NCBI GenBank assembly: GCA_032622095.1
Contig: CP136068.1
Span: forward strand, 161,035,465 to 161,099,464
Direction of reading: 5' to 3'
Length of the DNA stretch: 64,000 nt
From: Siphonodentalium dalli
Taxonomy: Eukaryota > Mollusca > Scaphopoda > Gadilida > Siphonodentaliidae
The position numbers and the translations under genes were made by a program. The notes beneath the pieces are model-generated. The model did not search any database and was not told where the DNA came from. It saw only the letters and a program-made list of their open reading frames with translations. Below are positions 58,077-64,000 of the stretch, piece by piece (position 1 is the first letter of the stretch; the number at the start of each line of letters is the position of its first letter).

Positions 58077-58176
58077 GCAGGATGAGGTTTCTAATTCTAG
58101 AGGGTGAATTTAGTGACGCTATCCCACATGGCGGGCTAGCAGCATAAAAATCGCCCTCTGGGAACCCCATTATGTT
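58077..58176. repeat. Hairpin family H2, copy 2
   Basis: GGATGAGGTTTC ... AGAGGGTGAATTTAGTGACG ... GCGGGCTAGCAGCAT ... CGCCCTCTGGGAACCCCAT. The same palindrome as 50008-50101, diverged. Confidence 0.65.
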
Positions 58177-58349
58177 TAGACTTAGGATCAAACTGACGTT
58201 TCCCTGTTGAAGATGGTGATATTCACCCATTAGTCAACTAGATTATGCATTTAATCTTCTGCAAATTAGGGGATACAGAAACTGAACAGAAGGGAAAAGG
58301 TAACAAAAAGCAATGCTAATTTGAGAATATAGATACTTTCCAGAATATG

Positions 58350-58460
58350 AGGCCTAAGCGGAATGAGGTACCCAGAGGATGAAATTGGTGATGCGAGCCT
58401 GCTGTGCAGTATAGCATTACTAAAATCACCATTTGGAGACCTCATTCTGCAAACGACAGA
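58350..58460. repeat. Hairpin family H2, copy 3
   Basis: GGAATGAGGTACCCAGAGGA ... TGGTGATGCGAGCCTGCTGT ... AGCATTACTAAAATCACC ... GGAGACCTCATTCTGCAAAC. Only about 180 bp from copy 2. Confidence 0.7.
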
Positions 58461-59466
58461 CACAATATTTGCAGGCTTGGTGAACTTAAATCGCGACATT
58501 ATTGTCACATATAAAGCAGCGAACGATTAAGGATTTCCCATGTCATTAAATTATAGACAGCGTGCATATAATTTTAAATTGTTCAATGATTTTTAAACCT
58601 TATATCACATTTATCACAATTTCGAAAAAACAATTCCAGACAAATGTTGAGAGAATCCGTTTTGAAATATCTGAAATGTCAGCATGATCTTGTACTTGGA
58701 CACATAATGGACCTACAAATTCAATCTAGCAAATTCGGTAATGTATCTCTTCCGGGTCACAATTTAATTACAATAACAATATGAATCCATATTTCAAGAT
58801 TACAAATGGCTATATTAATAACATAATTGTAATACAAAAAGATAAAACTGAAAATTTGATATATTGTTTCGTCTACAAAGGCACACGCAATTGGTTTATT
58901 CGATCATAGTGTGCGTACAGTCTCTTATTGAAATGTAATTAGCCTTGATTGAGGGTGCCAGCAAAGTAGAGTTATCCGTCCTGGTATGCTTATACCATTT
59001 TCGCGCGGATGTATGTTCTAAATTGACCCACTAAAACTGTCCCGCGAATGTGACAAGAAATTCTGTACAAAATTTATATTGATTGATATATGTTTTTTTT
59101 TGGAACATGTGTCCTCGTTTCATATATATTATTTGATACCCAGGAATCTGTTAATAGATACACCGTCTTTAAAGAGTTTAGAACCCTCCGACTGCAGTTA
59201 ACTTTCGCCACGAATCTCTAACGGGACTCGTGCATTCGAGCTAAGAAACCGAATACTCAATATTTTAAGATCCTTATCCCAATAATCCTAATCAATTGTT
59301 CTAATCTTCATTAGCAAAACTGTTTTCATTCCAAGCAGCTACTTGTGTAACAGCTAACGAAATATTACGAGTCATGAACCGTGTATATGGAAATTTTTGT
59401 CCAAAAACACGGGAAAAGAAAAACGTTTCCACTCAATATTTTGTTTACTAACAATAGCGGCGGAAA
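58461..59466. other. Stretch with nothing recognised
   Basis: AT-rich, no gene or repeat identified. Confidence 0.4.
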
Positions 59467-59652
59467 TCAATTTATCGGAACGTTATCACAACTTTTCAAC
59501 AATTGTGGTGTCGTATGACTAAAACCAGACGCATTTACATTACTTGACCTACACACAGTGCCAGAGGTTGCAAGTTGACCGCATCGAAACGCGCGGCCAA
59601 TCACGGCCAATGTGTTGTTTAATCTGGATGGCCTGAGTTTTCCTGTCGACAT
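59467..59652 (-). CDS. Candidate first exon with presequence-like N-terminus, weak
   Basis: On the minus strand an ATG at 59650-59652 opens a frame to 59467. It starts MSTGKLRPSRLNNTLAVIGR and is rich in arginine, serine and threonine with almost no acidic residues. That composition resembles a mitochondrial targeting presequence. No strong splice donor was found before the stop; the nearest is GTTGTGATA, which is weak. No domain is present. It may be a first exon or a chance frame. Confidence 0.22.
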   Translation of the reverse strand: MSTGKLRPSRLNNTLAVIGRAFRCGQLATSGTVCRSSNVNASGFSHTTPQLLKSCDNVPIN

Positions 59653-59670
59653 GATTGTATCTGCACACAA

Positions 59671-60436
59671 ATGGACATTGTTTTTTAAATAACCGAGCCA
59701 CGTAATATGTACCGGTGACCAGGTGGTATTCTAGTCAGTCAAAAAATGAAATCAGCATGCACTTCAGTTGATAAAGCCATGTCGAATCGTAAGCACTGTG
59801 TTGATCTTAACCCATCATCCACAATTGAATTTCCTTCAATTGTACTAAGAGGCCGCGTGACCTTTGGAAACAAATACGGAGCTGGTGTCAACCAAAATGC
59901 GATGACATCGAATTTAAAATACCAAGTACGTCCATTGGGAAGGTTCGTGATAATCCAACAAGACTGTATGGTTATCAAATAAAGATAAATGACGATACGG
60001 AAAAAGCAGTTCAATTTAAACACGCAGAAATATTTCTGTAGATAAGATGAAGCGGATTTCATATCAGAAACTCTTCCTCACTTTTTTTCAGAATTCACTT
60101 ATGTTGGCATCTAGGGTTAGTAATATCGGCGTGCTTTGGTCCTGGGTCAAAAGTCGAGGCGCAAAGCACGGATGGTGGCAAATATGAGAAACTTCAATTG
60201 AATTGGATGACATTTTGTACCAGCTGAATTTTGTGTTTCAAATGTTCCTTGTATGGGGCATATATAGTGGCTAGTGTTAGTGCTGTCGGTCGGCTTTAGC
60301 CCAGAGTGCACGGCCGATGTTTAAACAGGGTGTCTGATATGGAAACCTACAATTTGATGGGATGGAGATATTAAACATTGCGCCACTACTGAGTTTGAGT
60401 GTCTCAATAGCAGCCAGTATGAGGCATATATGCCAC
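59671..60436. other. Stretch with two overlapping unassigned open frames
   Basis: Frames at 59746-59982 (+) and 60062-59739 (-) overlap completely, so at most one could code. Neither has a recognisable motif. Confidence 0.25.
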
Positions 60437-60807
60437 TTAACCCTTTACCCAACAGAACGGCCCTGTGCCAATGCATTCTCTTATATATGCGAGTCGACCA
60501 TAGGTCGCCTCGCATATATAAGAGAATGCATTGGCTTAACACATTAAAAATTATAAAATTGTTAAAGAATGTAAGATTTTTTTTAGGCCAATGCATTCTC
60601 TTATATATGCGAGGCGACCTATGGTCGACTCGCATATATAAGAGAATGCATTGGCACAGGGCATAAATGTAACCATCACAATGTGGTCAATGAACCGGTT
60701 CCAATGATATCCATATTTGTATGGTGTTATTGAGACAGACCGAAGATAGTTTAGGCTGTTGAAGCTTTATTTGGGCGTTTTGGCCGGTTTGTTGGGTAAA
60801 GGGTTAA
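60437..60807. mobile_element. 371-bp TIR element containing two H1 hairpins
   Basis: The ends are TTAACCCTTTACCCAACA (60437-60454) and its exact complement (60790-60807). Inside are two ~70-bp near-perfect palindromes in opposite order: CCAATGCATTCTCTTATATA, TGCGAGTCGACCATAGGTCG and CCTCGCATATATAAGAGAAT at 60467-60537, and the mirror arrangement at 60586-60658. Minus and plus open frames here encode the same palindrome. Confidence 0.88.
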
Positions 60808-62164
60808 TGAACAACCAGGTCACGGACCATCTATTGATACCATACGGGAGTCATCAAGCCTCACACAGAGACATGGCTGCTCCATCACGAAAAGCCATTT
60901 GAATTCTATAAACGTAAACCAGTTTTTACGTAGACGTCCAGAGTGGTCCGACATTCCCCTGACATATCAGCGATACCGATTGATGCATTACCCTGATAAC
61001 AACAAGATGTAAAAATGACATGAACATGCATGTAAAGTGTGTTCCCTGGAAACAGGTAAAGTTCATATGAGACCCATGTAGAATTCATGCTGGAAGTAAG
61101 TAACCAGTCTACATATCTCAGTATGATTGTGTAAACCCTCAATTACATTGCACATTTCTACAAGTTGACAAGTGTAAATCCCAAAACCACCCAAACATGT
61201 ACATGTGTGTGATTTGGGTTGGAATTTGGACCCTATGGGCAGTTTGTTTTTCAAAATAATATATTCTATTCTTTCCTATCATTTATTCAAACTTGCACAT
61301 TAACAGTAAACAAACCACGATGAACACGATATAAATATTATCTAGGCGATATACTATTTCTTTCTGAGCAAATGAACCAATTTTCAAAACTTTAAAAAAA
61401 ATAAAATATACATAAAAAGCATATTTGATGATTTGGTTTGTATGACTTTATGTCACTTGCACCAGCCAATGACATATTTACATATCTAAGTCCCCTGAGG
61501 AACAATCCTCGTGTTTTCGACCAATAATTATCACAAAAATGTTCACAACGATGGTGTTTATAGCGTGGTTATGCCAATATAAATATGCATATACAACAAA
61601 TGAAGGGCCAATCGACGAGGCTTATGACCCGATACAATTCATCAAATTATATTTGGGCTTAAACCTATTTAAAAATGTTTTCTCCTGTCATAACCACATA
61701 AACCTAGTGGATTCGCGCTTCATTTCGTAAATGACGATGGTCACATTTTAACCATGCTACAGTTGAACAATCAAACGGATATTGCAGTAAAATAGATGTA
61801 GCTAACCTCATTGACAAAATGGCAAACTCAATGACATAAGCATGAGTAGCCCGTCAAATTCACGTGCCCTGTTCAACAGGTTTAAGCCATTGTGGTGAAC
61901 TGCCGCTGCTGATGAAACATGTTAGTGGATGCATGGTAATCCAAGGTATGAAATAATAACTGTGCTCCATTTATGCTTCATAATAAAGAGCATTTGCAAA
62001 ATAAATCGTTCTCAAAGAGATTCACTTTTATCATTGCCCGGTGTGTATATTTCCCCAACATATAAGATATCCCGAAAACGCATAATTGTACACAAAACAT
62101 AAAGAGATTAGACGTTCATCTAGACATCGATGCATACGATACACTGGACAACACATATATAGTT
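60808..62164. other. Stretch with nothing recognised
   Basis: No gene or repeat was identified on either strand. Confidence 0.4.
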
Positions 62165-63738
62165 GCTCTGTTTCCTCATGCTATTATGGATGAGGAGGGA
62201 GGGGTGAAAAAATGGGAGACTGGACTGAACGGACTGGATGTTGAAAATGCAGAAGGTTTCACGAAAGTCGGATCATTTTCCTGTGCATTGGTATAGCTTA
62301 TACCATAATATAAGCGACCAAAGCTGAGATATGCGTAGTTTCAGTTTTATCTCACCTTGCCGTGATCACTTGTATTTATAATCTGATATTAACATTATAT
62401 TGATGCACAGGACACTGACCATATTTTTTTGGGGAAAACTTGGGTATTTGAAGGGACAAACGATTTACAATTGCACATTATGTTATTATTGAGTACGTTT
62501 TCACTTTAATAATTTTGAATACATGTGACACCTATGTAGATGGAAATATTATCTACAAACTCTCAAGAATTGTTTTCAACACAATCACGACCGGAGGAGC
62601 GTGCAGTTCAAAATGGTGGCGACCAGTATTCGAGATTAACGGTCGGTTTATTAAATGGTGGCGACCAGTGTTCGATATTAACGGTCGGTGTATGCAATGG
62701 TGTCGACCAGTGTTCCATGTTAACGGTCGGTGTATTAAATGGTGGCGACCAGTGTTCGAGATTAACGGTCGGTGTATTAAATGGTGGCGACCAGTGTTCG
62801 AGATTAATGGTCGGTGTATTAAATGGTGGCGACCAGTGTTCCAGGTTAACGGTCCGTGTATTAAATGGTGGCGACCAGTTTTCGAGATTAACGGTCGGTG
62901 TATTAAATGTTGGCGACCAGTGTTCGAGAGTAACGGTCGGTGTATTAAATGGTGGCGACCAGTGTTCGAGATTAAAGGTCTGTGTATTAAAAGGTGGCGA
63001 CCAGTGTTCGAGATTAACGGTCGGTGTATTAAATGGTGGCGACCACTGTTCTAGATTAGCGATCGGTGTATTAAATTGTGGCGATCAGTGTTCGAGATTA
63101 ACGGTCGGTTTATTAAATGGTGGCGACCAGTGTTTGATATTAACGGTCGGTGTATTAAATGGTGGCGACCAGAGTTCGAGATTAGCAGTCCGTGTATTAA
63201 ATGGTGGCGACCAGTGTTAGATATTAACGGTCTTTGTATTCAATGATGGCAACCAGTGTTCGAGATTAACGGTCGGTGAAGCATCACTCAACACCATGTT
63301 GCGGACACGCAACTATACACGCTGATGTGGAAATGAGAACCCAACACGCCACTAACATTCCTTTCGTGTGACAGTCATGTGCAATGTTAACCTTGTTCAC
63401 GGATCCACACACGTATGTATAATCTTGGGTAGACTATGGTTTCATCTTCGGAATACAAAATCGGCACCAATATTAAACTCAATATTTACGATCAGTCTCC
63501 TCATGCAAATTTTTAAAATTTGATTTTGAGAGTTAAATTATACGTACATCGCTGATTTTATATTCCAAAATACGAAAAGCGAACATTTCCGCGCCACGAG
63601 ACAATTTCGATAGCTGGCAACGACTTTATATGAACATTTCATATGACTGTCATGTGAAATGAAGTTATGTGAGTTTTGTTACCAATTTTCACATAACTAT
63701 GTAAGGCAACATGTCATTGATGCTTGAAGACAATATGT
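62165..63738. repeat. Segmental repeat S, copy 2 (expanded)
   Basis: Same order of sequence as 22620-23585, longer mainly because of the 42-bp array at 62610-63285. Confidence 0.78.
62610..63285. repeat. 42-bp minisatellite, about 16 units
   Basis: The unit is GGTCGGTGTATTAAATGGTG followed by GCGACCAGTGTTCGAGATTA and AC. Because 42 is a multiple of three, two + frames stay open through the array (179 and 226 codons), reading 14-residue repeats (VGVLNGGDQCSRLT or WWRPVFEINGRCIK). The open frames are a length effect and not evidence of a protein. Confidence 0.95.
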
Positions 63739-63782
63739 GACCCGCCGTATCAAATCCAGTCGTAAGTCGGGATTTGTTTACC

Positions 63783-63860
63783 CTGTGCCAATGCATTCTC
63801 TTATATATGCGAGTCGACCATATGTCGCCTCGCATATATATGCGAGAATGCATTGGCCTA
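63783..63860. repeat. H1 hairpin, further copy
   Basis: TGTGCCAATGCATTCTCTTA, TATATGCGAGTCGACCATAT, GTCGCCTCGCATATATATGC and GAGAATGCATTGGC form a near-perfect palindrome like those at 60467 and 60586. Confidence 0.85.
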
Positions 63861-64000
63861 ACAATTTTTTACAATTTTAATAATTGTTTCTTGTATTCTT
63901 TAACAATTTTATAATTTCACCCATACAGAGCCCCAGACAAACGTGAGCAGACGACAGTCTTCTATATGCTTATATATATGTGTGGGGCTCACTGCAGGGT

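Noticed and set aside
59739-60062. Overlapping 107- and 78-codon frames on opposite strands
   Set aside because: No splice sites, motif or repeat copy supports either. Kept only as unassigned.
60321-60666. Frames on both strands encoding CILLYMR...RIYKRMHW
   Set aside because: They are translations of the perfect H1 palindromes, so they appear identically on both strands.
62540-63220. A 226-residue open frame with 14-residue repeats, plus an overlapping 179-residue one
   Set aside because: Both are produced by a 42-bp minisatellite whose unit is a multiple of three. The single-unit paralogue at 23000 has no such frame.

Overview
This window looks like nuclear DNA of a marine invertebrate. 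It is AT-rich and gene-sparse. The coding signal sits in short exons (114-227 bases) with GT-AG splice sites and phase-1 introns, separated by kilobases of repeats. The domains I can recognise (EGF-like, C-type lectin, PAN/apple, a P2X7-tail-like zinc-binding domain, DIRS-type and Tc1/mariner transposable elements) fit a lophotrochozoan (mollusc, brachiopod) or a cephalochordate. I cannot decide between these from sequence alone. There are no bacterial-style operons.

Real coding content is small. Two tandem paralogous genes on the + strand each have an EGF-like exon of exactly 114 nt, a first C-type-lectin-domain (CTLD) exon of exactly 180 nt and a terminal CTLD exon, all joined by phase-1 introns. 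Gene A uses 1650-1763, 15145-15324 and 18615-18823 (its 5' end was not found). Gene B uses 47486-47599, 48996-49175 and 53295-53521. A signal-peptide plus PAN-like exon at 24784-25086 may be the 5' end of gene B, but its reading frame ends 27 nt before a strong splice donor. A minus-strand exon at 19317-19600 encodes a membrane span and cytoplasmic tail. A decayed two-exon P2X7-tail-like zinc-domain gene lies at 3959-6783. Weaker exon candidates are at 46573, 55844-56059 and 59467-59652.

The rest is a dense bed of mobile and tandem repeats. At 25.9-29.5 kb a decayed DIRS-like retrotransposon (minus strand) is split by a nearly full-length Tc1/mariner element (26186-27770) with ~120-bp inverted repeats. 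At 30.37-35.85 kb a 5.5-kb foldback element has ~1.3-kb inverted arms. At 37.5-39.2 kb a 37-bp satellite of about 46 copies matches the end of a dispersed hairpin MITE. Smaller elements with target duplications lie at 12777-13289 (TA), 40281-41875, 45543-46164 and 51656-52198 (7 bp each).

The most striking pattern is a set of blocks packed with many copies of one short palindromic or inverted motif. The motif differs from block to block: TGGCACTCTGGCCCAC, ATCTCGAGAT, ACCATGGT, GCAATATTGC, AACGGT/ACCGTT, TTTGGCAAA, CTTAGTCAAAGTGACTAAG. Several of these blocks are bounded by terminal inverted repeats. The intron of gene B before its last exon ends in a minisatellite whose unit carries a copy of the 3' splice site, so the true acceptor is the last of nine near-identical ones.
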